Below, in pieces: positions 17,319 through 30,293 of a stretch of 64,000 nucleotides of DNA (position 1 is the first letter of the stretch; every line of letters begins with the position of its first letter). The notes under the pieces were generated by a model. That model worked only from the letters and a program-made list of their open reading frames with translations, was not told where the DNA came from and searched no databases. The stretch spans positions 54,612 to 118,611 of the forward strand of contig NZ_ABXW01000073.1 in assembly GCF_000173415.1 (NCBI RefSeq). The letters are read 5' to 3'. This stretch comes from Providencia alcalifaciens DSM 30120. Its GTDB lineage: Bacteria > Pseudomonadota > Gammaproteobacteria > Enterobacterales > Enterobacteriaceae. The translations under genes were made by a program, and so were the position numbers.

Positions 17319-17921
17319 TTAATTCATAAAGGCGGGGAGTTTTTGTTCATAATCTTTAATTTGGTCGACGTGCTGTAATGTCAAACCAATACTATCTAAA
17401 CCATTCATCATGCAATGGCGGCGGAAGCTGTCAATTTCAAAGGTATAAACTTTATCTCCTGCGGTAACGGTTTGTGCTTCTAAATCAACCGTAAATTGGC
17501 AACCTTCGTGGTTTTTAACATAGTTAAACATCTCATCAACTTGTTGCTCGCTTAATTTGATGGGCAACAATTGGTTGTTAAATGAGTTACCGTAAAAGAT
17601 ATCGGCGAAGCTTGGTGCAATAACGACTTGGATACCAAAATCAGTTAATGCCCACGGCGCGTGTTCACGGGATGAACCACACCCAAAATTCTCGCGAGCT
17701 AACAGAATGCTGGCACCTTTAAATACCGCTTTGTTCAAGACAAAGTCAGGGTTAGGTTGCTGCCCTTTATCATCTAAAAAACGCCAGTCATTAAATAAGT
17801 GCTGACCAAATCCGGTACGCGTGACTTTCTGCAAAAATTGTTTGGGAATAATCGCATCAGTGTCCACGTTCGCGGCATCTAAAGGGGCGACAATTCCAAC
17901 ATGCTTAATAAACTTATCCAT
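17319..17921 (-). CDS. leuD: 3-isopropylmalate dehydratase small subunit
   Basis: A 200-residue aconitase-swivel subunit that pairs with LeuC to convert 2-isopropylmalate to 3-isopropylmalate in leucine synthesis. [11 protein letters not shown] near the N-terminus and the [16 protein letters not shown] loop are the family signatures. A clear AAAGGAG lies before the ATG. It is the last gene of leuABCD, 11 bp after leuC, with the operon terminator just downstream. Confidence 0.97.
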   Translation of the reverse strand: MDKFIKHVGIVAPLDAANVDTDAIIPKQFLQKVTRTGFGQHLFNDWRFLDDKGQQPNPDFVLNKAVFKGASILLARENFGCGSSREHAPWALTDFGIQVVIAPSFADIFYGNSFNNQLLPIKLSEQQVDEMFNYVKNHEGCQFTVDLEAQTVTAGDKVYTFEIDSFRRHCMMNGLDSIGLTLQHVDQIKDYEQKLPAFMN

Positions 17922-17932
17922 GGTTTTCTCCT

Positions 17933-19336
17933 TTAGATTTGAATATCACGAACATCAGCAAAATGACCGTTGATAGCTGCTGCGGCTGCCATTGCTGGGC
18001 TAACTAAATGGGTACGTCCCGCACGACCTTGGCGACCTTCAAAGTTACGGTTGCTGGTGGATGCGCAACGTTCACCCGGATTTAAACGGTCATTATTCAT
18101 GGCTAAACACATGGAGCAGCCGGGTAAGCGCCATTCAAAACCTGCTTCAATAAAGATTTTATCCAAGCCTTCTTGTTCTGCTTGAGCTTTAACAGGGCCG
18201 GAACCTGGAACCACAATAGCTTGCACACCAGACGCCACTTTTTTACCTTTCGCAATGGCTGCCGCAGCACGTAAATCTTCAATACGTGAGTTAGTGCAAG
18301 AACCGATAAAGACTTTATCAATTTTCACATCGGATAATTTAATACCAGACTCTAATCCCATATAGGCTAATGCTTTTTCTGCGGAAGCACGTTCAACAGG
18401 ATCGGAGAAGGACGCTGGAGCAGGGATCGGCTGATTGATTGCTATTACTTGCCCAGGGTTGGTTCCCCAAGTAACTTGAGGGGCAATGGTACTCGCTTGG
18501 ATAGTAATAACCTTATCGAATTTTGCATCATCATCCGTTTTCAAGGTTTTCCAGTAAGCGACAGCATCATCCCAGTCCTGACCTTTCGGTGCAAATTGGC
18601 GTCCTTTCATATAATTAAAAGTAGTTTCATCAGGGGCAATGATGCCCGCTTTAGCCCCTAATTCAATCGCCATATTACAGACGGTCATACGACCTTCCAT
18701 ACTTAAGTTTTCAATTGCTTCACCACAGAATTCAACGATGTAACCCGTTCCACCTGCGCTGCCAGTTGTACCAATAATCGCTAATACGATATCTTTGGCG
18801 GTGATCCCCGCAGGTGCTTGACCAACCACTTCAATTTTCATTGTCTTGGCACGGGCTTGTTTTAAGGTTTGTGTTGCCATTACATGCTCAACCTCGGACG
18901 TACCGATTCCAAAGGCTAATGCACCAAATGCGCCGTGGGTTGCGGTGTGAGAGTCACCACAAACAATGGTGGTGCCTGGCAATGTAATACCTTGCTCTGG
19001 TCCCATCACATGGACAATTCCTTGGTATGGATGGTTTAAGTCATATAAGGTTACGCCGAATTCTTCACAGTTTTTCATCAACTCTTGCATTTGAATGCGC
19101 GCCATATCGCCACAGGCATTAATGTCTTTTGTCTGGGTTGATACGTTGTGATCCATAGTGGCAAATGTTTTGCTTGGCTGATGTAATGGGCGGTTTTTGG
19201 TCCTTAAACCATCAAATGCTTGTGGTGAAGTCACTTCATGTACCAGATGACGGTCGATATAAATTAAAGGGATTTCATTTTCGACTTCACGTACGACGTG
19301 AGCATCATATAATTTTTGATATAAAGTCTTCGACAT
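17933..19336 (-). CDS. leuC: 3-isopropylmalate dehydratase large subunit
   Basis: A 467-residue aconitase-family protein. The start [15 protein letters not shown] is set by homology; a longer frame would run back into leuB. Three cysteines ligate the catalytic [4Fe-4S] cluster, in [12 protein letters not shown] and in [32 protein letters not shown] is the other strong motif. It works with LeuD, whose gene follows. The start codon lies one base after the leuB stop, so translation is probably coupled. Confidence 0.97.
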   Translation of the reverse strand: MSKTLYQKLYDAHVVREVENEIPLIYIDRHLVHEVTSPQAFDGLRTKNRPLHQPSKTFATMDHNVSTQTKDINACGDMARIQMQELMKNCEEFGVTLYDLNHPYQGIVHVMGPEQGITLPGTTIVCGDSHTATHGAFGALAFGIGTSEVEHVMATQTLKQARAKTMKIEVVGQAPAGITAKDIVLAIIGTTGSAGGTGYIVEFCGEAIENLSMEGRMTVCNMAIELGAKAGIIAPDETTFNYMKGRQFAPKGQDWDDAVAYWKTLKTDDDAKFDKVITIQASTIAPQVTWGTNPGQVIAINQPIPAPASFSDPVERASAEKALAYMGLESGIKLSDVKIDKVFIGSCTNSRIEDLRAAAAIAKGKKVASGVQAIVVPGSGPVKAQAEQEGLDKIFIEAGFEWRLPGCSMCLAMNNDRLNPGERCASTSNRNFEGRQGRAGRTHLVSPAMAAAAAINGHFADVRDIQI

Positions 19337-19337
19337 A

Positions 19338-22012
<2,675 letters not shown>

Positions 22013-22084
22013 AATGTGTTCCTCATAGACTAAATTTTGTTGTTATTGATTCTGTTTGCTTGGTTCCCATCTAGCCGCAGGCAT

Positions 22085-22115
22085 AAAAAAACCCGCTGGT
22101 TGCGCGGGCTTTTTC
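22085..22115 (-). terminator. leu operon attenuator terminator
   Basis: On the minus strand CCCGC pairs with GCGGG around a seven-base loop, extended by flanking A/T pairs and followed by seven T. It lies between the leuL stop and the leuA start, as expected for transcription attenuation. Confidence 0.88.
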
Positions 22116-22135
22116 ATGTTTGTGGACAGTGTTTG

Positions 22136-22213
22136 TTATTTTCTATCCATAAGCATACCGCGCAATTTGTCTGCGAGTAGTAGTAGGCTTAGTAGGCGGA
22201 TAGAAAATGTCAT
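22136..22213 (-). CDS. leuL: leu operon leader peptide
   Basis: The 25-residue peptide reads MTFSIRLLSLLLLADKLRGM followed by LMDRK. It has eight leucines, with two CTA codons, a serine, then CTA CTA CTA CTC in a row. CTA is a rare leucine codon, which makes ribosome stalling sensitive to charged tRNA-Leu. The terminator hairpin lies 21 bp after its stop. Stalling would favour an antiterminator and allow leuABCD transcription. The sequence differs from the E. coli peptide but the logic is the same. A GAGAG motif precedes the ATG. Confidence 0.88.
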   Translation of the reverse strand: MTFSIRLLSLLLLADKLRGMLMDRK

Positions 22214-22254
22214 GGATAACTGTCTCTCATATAATTTCAATTAATCTGTTTTTA

Positions 22255-22283
22255 TTGATACGTGATTTCAATAATGTTGTCAA
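22255..22283 (-). promoter_or_regulatory. leuLABCD promoter
   Basis: On the minus strand TTGACA (22283-22278) and TATCAA (22260-22255) are 17 bp apart, with a start predicted near 22248, about 35 nt before leuL. Confidence 0.72.
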
Positions 22284-22917
22284 ACTTAATTTTCTGAAGC
22301 GCATATTCTACGATCGGGAGTTGCAGGGCGTAATTGGATGTTACGTCTAATATTTATAATTTCTATGATGTTTTTACCTATATTTTCAGGTGGTTGTTAG
22401 TTTAAAATTCCGCCTAAAAATTCATGGCATGAGAGTATTTTTATGCAAAAGTTGTTTTGAGTATGTTTCTACCTTAGAGGTATGCAGAGGTTAGATGAAA
22501 ACCGTCATTATCATTGATGGCGGATATACTTAAAATAAGGTTAATTATGTAATAAATGAATAATAAAAAATTAATCTGATAATGAGATGCAAGCGCATTT
22601 CCTGAAGATATTTATTATGATTTATTCTTGAAATTGTTTTATTATTTTTATTGGAATGAAGGTGGTTTTAATAAGTTACACACACTCATTACGCTGATGA
22701 ATATTTGCATTTTATGATGATATCTATATCTCGATTCTAATTTATGGTTAAAAAGAATAGAAACGTCGTTTTAATAAATGCAGGGAAAGCGAAATAACTT
22801 ATCATGTATAAGTTGTTTTAAAAATAATATTTAATGATTTTATATTTTTCGTCAATATTGCTTTGATGGATCATGTTCATTAATTAAAAATGATAAATAT
22901 ATTTAGTGGAGTTAAAA
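22284..22917. other. AT-rich gap between the leu promoter and leuO
   Basis: About 630 bp without a credible gene. It is very AT-rich with long A and T runs, as expected of a leuO control region bound by H-NS and LeuO in E. coli. No clear leuO promoter or operator could be picked by eye. Confidence 0.5.
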
Positions 22918-22927
22918 ATGACTGATT

Positions 22928-23866
22928 TTGATACGATCTCAACAGCAAAAAAAAGAAAGTAGCGATATTCATCTACGTAATGTTGATCTGAACTTATTGA
23001 CCGTTTTTGATGTTGTGATGCAAATGCAAAATGTCACTCGTGCAGCACAAGTGCTAGGTATGTCTCAGCCAGCTGTGAGTAACGCAGTATCTCGATTAAA
23101 ATCGATGTTTAATGATGAGTTATTTGTGCGTTATGGGCGTGGTATTCAACCAACCTCTCGCGCTAAACAATTATTTGGTCCAGTAAGACAAGCGCTTCAA
23201 TTGGTTCATAATGAATTACCAGGTGCCGGATTTGATCCAAGACAGAGTGAAAGAGAATTCAACTTATCGATTTGCTCACCATTAGATATTCGCTTAGCTG
23301 CAATGATTGTTGATAAATTTAAAACTACGTCGCCAAATATTCAAGTTTTCATTCATTCATTTTTAGGTAATAACATAGCTCACCAATTAAAATATCAAGA
23401 GATAGATTTTTTCTTGGGATATAATCAATTCGAAAAACCCGAATATCAACATCAGGTTTTATTTAATGATGAATTAGTGTTAGTCGTTGCAAATCACCAT
23501 CCAAGAATCGAAAATATTATAAATCAAGAGATGCTGAGTAATGAAAGACACGCTATCATGGCGATGGATAATATTGGGTCATTCAGTAAGCTTTATTACC
23601 ATAATACCGATCTCTCACATACGGTCAGTTATCAAGGAACTGACTTAAGCAGCGTTTTGAATATTGTCGCGCAAACAGATTTGGTGGCGATTGCCCCGAA
23701 ATGGTTAGTTGAACACCATGCGAATCAACTACAGTTGCGTATGCTGTCATTGCCGTGGGAAGAGAAGACACGCCCATGCTATTTAACGTGGCATGAATCT
23801 ACCGCGCGTGATAAAGGTCATCAATGGATGAAAGCGCAATTTTGTCAAATGATCGAACAGCTGTAA
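22928..23866 (+). CDS. leuO: LysR-family regulator LeuO, with an apparent frame break at its 5' end
   Basis: A LysR-type regulator with the N-terminal helix-turn-helix NVTRAAQVLGMSQPAVSNAVSRLK and a C-terminal effector domain. VDLNLLTVFD and ELFVRYGRGIQPT match E. coli LeuO. LeuO counteracts H-NS and controls stress, virulence and CRISPR genes. The 5' end is odd. The only ATG with a good ribosome binding site (GTGGAG) is at 22918, but that frame stops after 14 codons. The HTH frame begins only with a poor TTG at 22928. If the run of eight A at 22947-22954 were seven, the ATG would read through as MTDFDTISTAKKESSDIHLR into the HTH, and the arm before VDLNLL would match E. coli in length. Slippage, an error or a true mutation are possible. 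Confidence 0.85.
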   Translation: MIRSQQQKKESSDIHLRNVDLNLLTVFDVVMQMQNVTRAAQVLGMSQPAVSNAVSRLKSMFNDELFVRYGRGIQPTSRAKQLFGPVRQALQLVHNELPGAGFDPRQSEREFNLSICSPLDIRLAAMIVDKFKTTSPNIQVFIHSFLGNNIAHQLKYQEIDFFLGYNQFEKPEYQHQVLFNDELVLVVANHHPRIENIINQEMLSNERHAIMAMDNIGSFSKLYYHNTDLSHTVSYQGTDLSSVLNIVAQTDLVAIAPKWLVEHHANQLQLRMLSLPWEEKTRPCYLTWHESTARDKGHQWMKAQFCQMIEQL

Positions 23867-23900
23867 GCTAACTCAGTCTTATTCATTTAGCGGTAATTTT

Positions 23901-23934
23901 AACTCGCCAGAGTGAAAACAATGGCGAGTTTTGT
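23901..23934 (+). terminator. Terminator after leuO
   Basis: AACTCGCCA (23901-23909) pairs with TGGCGAGTT (23922-23930), with the T's continuing after the stem. Confidence 0.85.
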
Positions 23935-24113
23935 AGCGTCTGTAGCATTTGCGAAAAATTTACATTTTATTCCTTTCCTCACTAATCTTTCCGCTATACA
24001 CTCCAGTCATTCAGCTAACAGTTGTAAGCTGAAAATAATAAAAAGTATTAGATTAAGTTATTTGTGAGTGTACCGAATGACTTAAAATTTAAATGACCTA
24101 TAGGGAATACACA

Positions 24114-25925
24114 TTGATAACTGAGAATCTATATCCATATCATATAGTTAACCGCATACGTTCCAGAATGAACGCGAGCGAGTCAGCGGATCGGATAGCT
24201 TTCAGTCAATGGGACAACGGACACCAGTCTGAGCTAACTTGGGCAGAAGTGGATACAAAAACCACCGATATTGCTCGCCAGCTCTTGGCAATGAATGTTG
24301 CTCCACAAGAGAATATTGGGCTTTTTGCTCAAAACAGTATGAATTGGTCTTTGGTTGATATTGCAGTACTGCACATTAAAGCTGTGACTGTTCCTCTATA
24401 TGCAACGAGCAGTGTTGACCAAGCCGCCTATATCATTAATGATGCCAACATTAGAATCCTCTTTGTTGGTTCTCAAGAGCAATATCACGTTGCTTGCCAG
24501 TTATTAACTCATTGCCCTCAGTTAACCGCTATTATTGCATTAGATGAAAGTGTTGAGCTCGACAGCCAAGTGGCAAACAGCATGCACTTGTCCACATTCA
24601 TGTCCCTAGCTCAACCGGATTATCAAGCAGAGTTGGATGCACGTATTGCAGCACAAAACTTAAGCGATCTATTTACGATTATCTATACTTCGGGCACGAC
24701 GGGCGAGCCGAAAGGGGTGATGCTGGATTATTACAATATGGCATCCCAGCTTTACCTTCATGACAACCGCTTAGAGTTGTCAGAAGAGGATGTTTCTTTA
24801 TGCTTCCTGCCACTTTCTCATGTTTTTGAACGCGCATGGAGTTTTTATGTGATGCACAGTGGTGCACGTAATGTCTATTTAACTGACACCAACATGGTGA
24901 AAGAGGCGCTTGCTGAGGTTAAACCGACCGTCATGTGTGCCGTGCCGCGCTTCTATGAAAAAGTCTATAGCGCAATACAAAGCAAGGTATCCCAAGCACC
25001 ATTAATGCGCCGCATGATTTTTAAATGGGCGATTGCGATTGGGAAACAGAAAGTCAAGAGGATGGCGAAAGGTCAGTCGCTGTCATTCCTGAATAAGCCA
25101 TTGTACGCATTAGCGGACAAACTGGTTTTGAGCAAAATTCGTCAAGGACTTGGTGGGCGTATTCGCTTTATGCCAGCCGCAGGTGCGCGTCTCGATGATG
25201 ATGTGATTGCCTTTTTCCTCTCTGCGGGTGTGGATATTAAATATGGTTATGGAATGAGTGAAACCTGTGCAACGGTTTCATGTTGGGAAGACAATAAATA
25301 TCCATTAGGCTCTATTGGTACGCCACTTTCTGCTATTTCTGTGCGTATTGGAGAAAATGACGAAATTCAAGTCAAAGGTCCTGTGGTCATGAAGGGCTAC
25401 TACAATCGCCCACAAGAAACGATTGATACGTTTACTGCGGATGGTTGGTTGCGTACAGGCGATGCAGGTAAAATTGATGCCCAAGGAAATTTATATATTA
25501 CGGATAGACTAAAAGATTTAATGAAAACGTCTAATGGTAAATATATTGCGCCGCAAGTGATTGAGGGGGTTCTTGGTCAAGATCGCTTTATTGAGCATAT
25601 TGCGGTGATTGCGGATGCGCGCAAATTCGTCTCCGCATTAATTGTGCCTTGTTATGATAGCCTTGAAGAGTACGCAAACTCGATTAACTTAAAATACCGT
25701 GACCGTTTGGAATTACTCAAAGATTCAAAAATTGTAGCGCTGTTTGAAAGTCGCTTAAAGGATTTGCAAAAGAATCTAGAGCATTTCCATCAAGTGAAGC
25801 GTTTTACATTGTTGCCGACGAATTTTTCTATGGAGAAAGGTGAGTTAACCCCAACGCTTAAATTACGCCGGAAAATTATTTCTGAACGTTATCGACTCGA
25901 AATTGAGTCTATGTATCAAGAGTAA
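24114..25925 (+). CDS. Long-chain acyl-CoA synthetase (AMP-forming)
   Basis: A protein of about 603 residues in the adenylate-forming superfamily. The ATP motif is YTSGTTGEPKGVM, followed by FLPLSHVFER, YGMSETCA and GWLRTGDAG, then the hinge and the catalytic-lysine region near the C-terminus. Its closest relatives appear to be FadD15-type long-chain fatty-acid CoA ligases, which activate fatty acids for oxidation or lipid synthesis. The start is uncertain: a TTG at 24114 has TAGGGA seven bases upstream, while an ATG at 24093 (seven residues longer) has no ribosome binding site. It lies between leuO and ilvI, where E. coli has no such gene, so it is an insertion relative to that order. Confidence 0.88.
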   Translation: MITENLYPYHIVNRIRSRMNASESADRIAFSQWDNGHQSELTWAEVDTKTTDIARQLLAMNVAPQENIGLFAQNSMNWSLVDIAVLHIKAVTVPLYATSSVDQAAYIINDANIRILFVGSQEQYHVACQLLTHCPQLTAIIALDESVELDSQVANSMHLSTFMSLAQPDYQAELDARIAAQNLSDLFTIIYTSGTTGEPKGVMLDYYNMASQLYLHDNRLELSEEDVSLCFLPLSHVFERAWSFYVMHSGARNVYLTDTNMVKEALAEVKPTVMCAVPRFYEKVYSAIQSKVSQAPLMRRMIFKWAIAIGKQKVKRMAKGQSLSFLNKPLYALADKLVLSKIRQGLGGRIRFMPAAGARLDDDVIAFFLSAGVDIKYGYGMSETCATVSCWEDNKYPLGSIGTPLSAISVRIGENDEIQVKGPVVMKGYYNRPQETIDTFTADGWLRTGDAGKIDAQGNLYITDRLKDLMKTSNGKYIAPQVIEGVLGQDRFIEHIAVIADARKFVSALIVPCYDSLEEYANSINLKYRDRLELLKDSKIVALFESRLKDLQKNLEHFHQVKRFTLLPTNFSMEKGELTPTLKLRRKIISERYRLEIESMYQE

Positions 25926-25948
25926 TTCAGTCGTTCATTGTTATTTCT

Positions 25949-25985
25949 AAGCCCTTCAGTGGTTATTCCTGGGGGGCTTTGTTTT
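25949..25985 (+). terminator. Terminator after the acyl-CoA synthetase gene
   Basis: AAGCCC (from 25949) pairs with GGGCTT (ending at 25979), with an inner CAG/CTG stem, followed by TGTTTT. Confidence 0.75.
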
Positions 25986-26254
25986 ATCCACAATTTCGTG
26001 AAATCCGTGTTGCGACTATTTTTGCTGACCTTTTAGTTATTTCAGCTCTATTTAGATTGAAAACTAGTCAATGCATCTGCTGAAATTTCATGTTCAAGAC
26101 AAAACGAAATCTTCTTTAATTTCTGTGTGAAATCAAATTTGCGTCCCTTATGTGGGAGGGATATGTTAATAGCTGAATTTATGACTAACTTAATAAAAAT
26201 TAAAGAGGGTCGTTAGGCTCTCTGTTAACTTGCAAATAGTCTGAGGGCAAACTC
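25986..26254 (+). other. ilvI upstream region
   Basis: About 270 AT-rich bases before ilvI. No leader peptide rich in branched-chain residues and no terminator-type attenuator was seen. In E. coli ilvIH is activated by Lrp from several upstream sites, but Lrp sites are too degenerate to call here by eye. Confidence 0.4.
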
Positions 26255-27982
26255 ATGGAGATGTTGTCGGGAGCAGAAATGGTCGTCAAATCATTGATTG
26301 ACCAAGGCGTTAAACATGTATTTGGATATCCAGGCGGTGCTGTCCTGGATATTTACGATGCACTGCATACGGTTGGGGGTGTTGAACATATTCTCGTTCG
26401 TCATGAACAAGCTGCGGTGCACATGGCTGATGGTTATGCCCGCTCAACGGGGGATGTCGGCGTTGTTTTAGTGACTTCGGGTCCGGGTGCCACGAATGCG
26501 ATTACAGGGATCGCAACAGCATATATGGACTCTGTGCCAATGGTTGTTTTATCGGGGCAGGTAGCGAGTTCTTTGATCGGGAACGATGCATTCCAAGAAT
26601 GCGATATGGTGGGTATTTCGCGCCCGATTGTGAAACACAGTTTTTTAATTAAACACGCCAAAGAGATCCCCGAAACCATCAAGAAAGCTTTTTATATTGC
26701 CGCAAGTGGACGTCCAGGTCCCGTAGTGATCGATTTTCCGAAAGATACTGTAAATCCCGCTGCAAAATACCCGTATCGCTACCCGGAATCGGTTTCATTG
26801 CGTTCATATAACCCAACGTTACAAGGTCATAAAGGGCAGATTAAGAAAGCATTGAGCAAATTAGTTGCAGCCAAAAAACCGGTGCTGTATGTCGGTGGTG
26901 GGGCGATTAATGCGAATTGTTCCGCAGAATTAATGGCGTTAGCGGAAAAGCTCCAACTGCCAGTCGTATCAACATTGATGGGACTTGGTGCATTCCCTGA
27001 AACGCATGTGCAATCAGTCGGTATGCTTGGGATGCATGGCACGTATGAAGCCAATAAAGTGATGCATCATTCGGATGTTATTTTTGCGGTTGGGGTGCGT
27101 TTTGACGACAGAACAACGAACAATTTAGAAAAATATTGCCCTAATGCGACAGTGATTCAAATTGATGTGGACCCAACCTCGATATCTAAGACAGTAAAAG
27201 CGGATATTCCTATCGTTGGCGACGCCAAATTAACGTTGGAGCAGATGATTGCACAGTTGGATCATGTGGCTGCTGATCAGGATGCGACGGCGTTGCAAAC
27301 TTGGTGGAAAGAAATTAGCGTTTGGCGGGAAAAACAGTGCCTCAAATACACCTTAAATCCGAATAAAGTGAAGCCTCAACAGGCCATTGAAACGATCTAC
27401 CGTTTAACTAATGGTGAAGCTTACGTAACTTCAGATGTTGGACAACACCAAATGTTCGCCGCCCTTTATTATCCCTTTGATAAACCTCGCCATTGGATCA
27501 ACTCAGGTGGCTTGGGCACCATGGGCTTTGGTCTACCAGCGGCATTGGGCGTGAAGCTAGCGCATCCTAAATCCACAGTTGTCTGTGTGACGGGGGATGG
27601 CAGTATTCAAATGAATATCCAAGAACTTTCAACCGCGCTGCAATATGGTTTACCGGTGCTAGTTCTGAACTTGAATAATGGTTTCTTAGGCATGGTAAAA
27701 CAGTGGCAGGATATGATTTACCAAGGTCGCCATTCGCAATCCTATATGCAGTCATTGCCAAATTTTACCAAACTTGCTGAGGCGTATGGGCATGTGGGTA
27801 TTTCAATCGCTTCTCCTGATGAGCTAGAAGATAAACTCAAACAAGCGTTAGTCGAAGTGAATGAGAATCAACGATTAGTGTTTGTGGATATTAATATTGA
27901 TGAAACCGAACATGTCTACCCAATGCAGATCCGTGGTGGAGCAATGGATGAAATGTGGCTAAGTAAAACGGAGAGGACCTGA
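26255..27982 (+). CDS. ilvI: Acetolactate synthase isozyme III, catalytic subunit
   Basis: A 575-residue thiamine-diphosphate enzyme (E. coli 574) for the first common step of valine and isoleucine synthesis. [15 protein letters not shown] and [15 protein letters not shown] are the N-terminal pyrimidine-binding motifs; the catalytic Glu is in RHEQ. The C-terminal thiamine-diphosphate motif is [14 protein letters not shown] ... [14 protein letters not shown] before the ATG serves as ribosome binding site. It is followed after 2 bp by ilvH, which encodes the regulatory subunit of the same enzyme. Confidence 0.97.
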   Translation: MEMLSGAEMVVKSLIDQGVKHVFGYPGGAVLDIYDALHTVGGVEHILVRHEQAAVHMADGYARSTGDVGVVLVTSGPGATNAITGIATAYMDSVPMVVLSGQVASSLIGNDAFQECDMVGISRPIVKHSFLIKHAKEIPETIKKAFYIAASGRPGPVVIDFPKDTVNPAAKYPYRYPESVSLRSYNPTLQGHKGQIKKALSKLVAAKKPVLYVGGGAINANCSAELMALAEKLQLPVVSTLMGLGAFPETHVQSVGMLGMHGTYEANKVMHHSDVIFAVGVRFDDRTTNNLEKYCPNATVIQIDVDPTSISKTVKADIPIVGDAKLTLEQMIAQLDHVAADQDATALQTWWKEISVWREKQCLKYTLNPNKVKPQQAIETIYRLTNGEAYVTSDVGQHQMFAALYYPFDKPRHWINSGGLGTMGFGLPAALGVKLAHPKSTVVCVTGDGSIQMNIQELSTALQYGLPVLVLNLNNGFLGMVKQWQDMIYQGRHSQSYMQSLPNFTKLAEAYGHVGISIASPDELEDKLKQALVEVNENQRLVFVDINIDETEHVYPMQIRGGAMDEMWLSKTERT

Positions 27983-27984
27983 TC

Positions 27985-28476
27985 ATGCGTCGTATTTTAT
28001 CGGTATTATTAGAGAATGAATCAGGTGCTTTATCTCGCGTTATTGGGCTTTTTTCCCAGCGCGGTTATAACATTGAAAGTTTAACTGTCGCTCCGACTGA
28101 CGATCCGACATTATCGCGGATGACTATCCAGACGAAAGGGGATGCGAAAGTACTTGAGCAGATAGAAAAACAGCTTCATAAGTTAGTGGATGTACTGAGA
28201 GTGAGTGAACTCACCGCATCAGCTCATATCGAGCGTGAAATCATGTTAGTGAAGCTACAAGCCTCCGGTTATGGACGTGATGAAATTAAGCGAAGTGCCG
28301 ATATTTTCCGCGGACAAATCGTCGACGTGACGCCAACGCTGTACACCGTTCAGCTAGCAGGAACAAGCGATAAACTAGATGCATTTCTTGAGGCGGTACG
28401 TAGCGTTGCTGAAATTGTTGAAGTTGCCCGTTCTGGGATCGTCGGAGTTTCTCGTGGCGATAAAATTATGCGATGA
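27985..28476 (+). CDS. ilvH: Acetolactate synthase isozyme III, regulatory subunit
   Basis: A 163-residue ACT-domain protein. [34 protein letters not shown] is the valine-binding ACT domain, and the C-terminal half is the ALS-small domain. It gives IlvI full activity and valine feedback inhibition. It begins two bases after the ilvI stop. Confidence 0.97.
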   Translation: MRRILSVLLENESGALSRVIGLFSQRGYNIESLTVAPTDDPTLSRMTIQTKGDAKVLEQIEKQLHKLVDVLRVSELTASAHIEREIMLVKLQASGYGRDEIKRSADIFRGQIVDVTPTLYTVQLAGTSDKLDAFLEAVRSVAEIVEVARSGIVGVSRGDKIMR

Positions 28477-28513
28477 AAAATTTGTCAGCCACAGGTAGAA
28501 TAGAGCGAATTAA

Positions 28514-28537
28514 AGCCCCGAATGACTCGGGGCTGTT
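28514..28537 (+). terminator. Hairpin between ilvH and cra
   Basis: AGCCCCGA (28514-28521) pairs with TCGGGGCT (28527-28534), followed by GTTT. The short T stretch makes it a weak terminator, so some read-through into cra is possible. Confidence 0.65.
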
Positions 28538-28560
28538 TCCCAAATAGCAAAGAGGTTAAT

Positions 28561-29571
28561 GTGAAACTGGATGAAATAGCCCGTCTAGCGGGTGTTTCCC
28601 GCACAACGGCTAGTTATGTGATCAACGGCAAGGCCAAGCAGTATCGAGTCAGCGATAAAACTGTAGAAAAAGTGATGGCAGTCGTCAGAGAGCACAATTA
28701 CCATCCAAACGCAGTAGCAGCAGGCTTACGTGCTGGCCGTACTCGGTCAATCGGGCTTGTGATCCCTGATCTTGAGAATACCAGCTATACCCGTATAGCC
28801 AATTATCTTGAGAGACAGGCTCGTCAGCGCGGATACCAGCTTTTAATTGCTTGCTCAGAAGACCAGCCTGATAACGAAATTCGTTGTGTGGAGCACTTAC
28901 TTCAGCGTCAAGTCGATGCGATTATCGTTTCTACTGCATTACCCCCAGAGCACCCATTCTATCAACGATGGGCGAATCGCTCGTTACCTATCATTGCACT
29001 GGATAGAGCATTAGAAAAAGAGCATTTCATTAGTGTCGTGGGTGATGACCAAGAAGATGCGCTGATGATCTCCAAAGAATTACGAAAATTTCCTGCGGAA
29101 TCGGTTCTGTATCTTGGGGCATTACCTGAACTCTCTGTCAGCTATTTACGTGAACAAGGTTTTCGTAAAGCGTGGGAAGGCGATACTCGCGAAGTCAATT
29201 ATTTATACGCAAACAGCTACGAGCGCGATGCTGCCGCTGATGTTTTTTCGAATTGGCTAGATAGCGGCAACTCGATGCCAGATGCGCTATTCACTACGTC
29301 ATTCTCTTTACTGCAAGGTGTGTTGGACGTAGCGCTGAAGCGTAATGGGCGCTTACCTGAAAATATGGTTATTAGCACCTTTGGTGATAATGAATTACTG
29401 GATTTTCTGGGTTGCCCAGTGCTATCACTTGCGCAGCGCCACCGTGACATAGCAGAACGTATCTTAGAATTGGTATTAGCTAGCCTAGATGAAAAACAGA
29501 AGCCAGAAACTGGAATTCGTCGAATTCGCAGGGACTTATGTCGCCGTGGTAGTTTAGGTCGCAAACAGTAG
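28561..29571 (+). CDS. cra: Catabolite repressor/activator Cra (FruR)
   Basis: A 336-residue LacI-family regulator (E. coli 334) that tunes glycolysis and gluconeogenesis, released from DNA by fructose-1-phosphate. The N-terminal HTH and hinge ([32 protein letters not shown]) match E. coli almost exactly. The GTG at 28561 is chosen because AGAGG lies five bases upstream and E. coli Cra also starts with GTG at the same residue. A longer frame upstream ([13 protein letters not shown]) would cross the hairpin and is not likely. Confidence 0.96.
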   Translation: MKLDEIARLAGVSRTTASYVINGKAKQYRVSDKTVEKVMAVVREHNYHPNAVAAGLRAGRTRSIGLVIPDLENTSYTRIANYLERQARQRGYQLLIACSEDQPDNEIRCVEHLLQRQVDAIIVSTALPPEHPFYQRWANRSLPIIALDRALEKEHFISVVGDDQEDALMISKELRKFPAESVLYLGALPELSVSYLREQGFRKAWEGDTREVNYLYANSYERDAAADVFSNWLDSGNSMPDALFTTSFSLLQGVLDVALKRNGRLPENMVISTFGDNELLDFLGCPVLSLAQRHRDIAERILELVLASLDEKQKPETGIRRIRRDLCRRGSLGRKQ

Positions 29572-29648
29572 TGAATAAACCTTATCCACTGATGCAAAAA
29601 CCAGTTTAATAGTTAGTGATGTTAACCACAATTCTTAGTAATATATCC

Positions 29649-29675
29649 GCCCCTATCTATTAGGGGCTTTTTTTT
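29649..29675 (+). terminator. Terminator after cra
   Basis: GCCCCTA pairs with TAGGGGC around a five-base loop, followed by eight T. Confidence 0.92.
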
Positions 29676-30202
29676 GGTGAAGATTTAGGGGCAATTACGA
29701 TTTATTTATTAAGATACCCTGTAAATATTTCACTTTAGGAATTTTCTTAATACTTTTTTTGGTTATTTTGCATTAAGCGGGTTTTTGATGAATTAAATTT
29801 TTTTAACCCATAAAAAAACCGATGCATATGTTGAAGGAATTATTGTAAATAAAATAACACTGTGAATTAAAACAGTTGTTTAATTTGTTGAAATACAATG
29901 GTTTTATATGCAAATACGTATTATTTGGTAGTTTTGATTAAATAATCATCAATAAATGATGATCAAAAGGTAAAGAATAGACACGAAATAAACTGATTAA
30001 AAATGAGACGTATATATCATTTACTCAAATTTGTATGATTTTGCAGCAATGAAATGGATTTAAATATGTTTTACCTGCGTTTTATAAAATAAGTGAATTA
30101 TATCAACTCGTTATTTCTCTTTTTCTTTCCAAGTAAGAATTTTTCCAACTTTTTCTTTTCTAAAACGTTCTGTAAATAAAGCTAAAGCTACGTGCGGCTG
30201 GC
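29676..30202 (+). other. AT-rich gap upstream of the mraZ promoter
   Basis: About 530 bp without a credible gene on either strand. It is very AT-rich and contains short A/T runs only. No repeat, tRNA or insertion sequence was seen. Confidence 0.5.
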
Positions 30203-30232
30203 TTGACAACGTTTTCATACCATTCGTAAACT
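30203..30232 (+). promoter_or_regulatory. Candidate dcw-cluster promoter (Pmra)
   Basis: TTGACA (30203-30208) and TAAACT (30227-30232) are 18 bp apart, just upstream of the MraZ repeats. The -10 is imperfect. By position it corresponds to the E. coli mraZ promoter that drives the first genes of the cluster. Confidence 0.6.
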
Positions 30233-30239
30233 TTATAAG

Positions 30240-30264
30240 TGGAGAATTGTGGGGTAAAGTGGGG
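30240..30264 (+). promoter_or_regulatory. MraZ-binding repeats
   Basis: Three pentamers of the TGGGN type lie exactly 10 bp apart: TGGAG (30240), TGGGG (30250) and TGGGG (30260), each separated by five bases. MraZ in E. coli binds such repeats with 5-nt spacers to repress its own operon. They lie about 30 bp before the mraZ ATG, at or just after the predicted start point. Confidence 0.85.
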
Positions 30265-30293
30265 CAGTTGGAAATAAAGGGGATAAATCAGGT

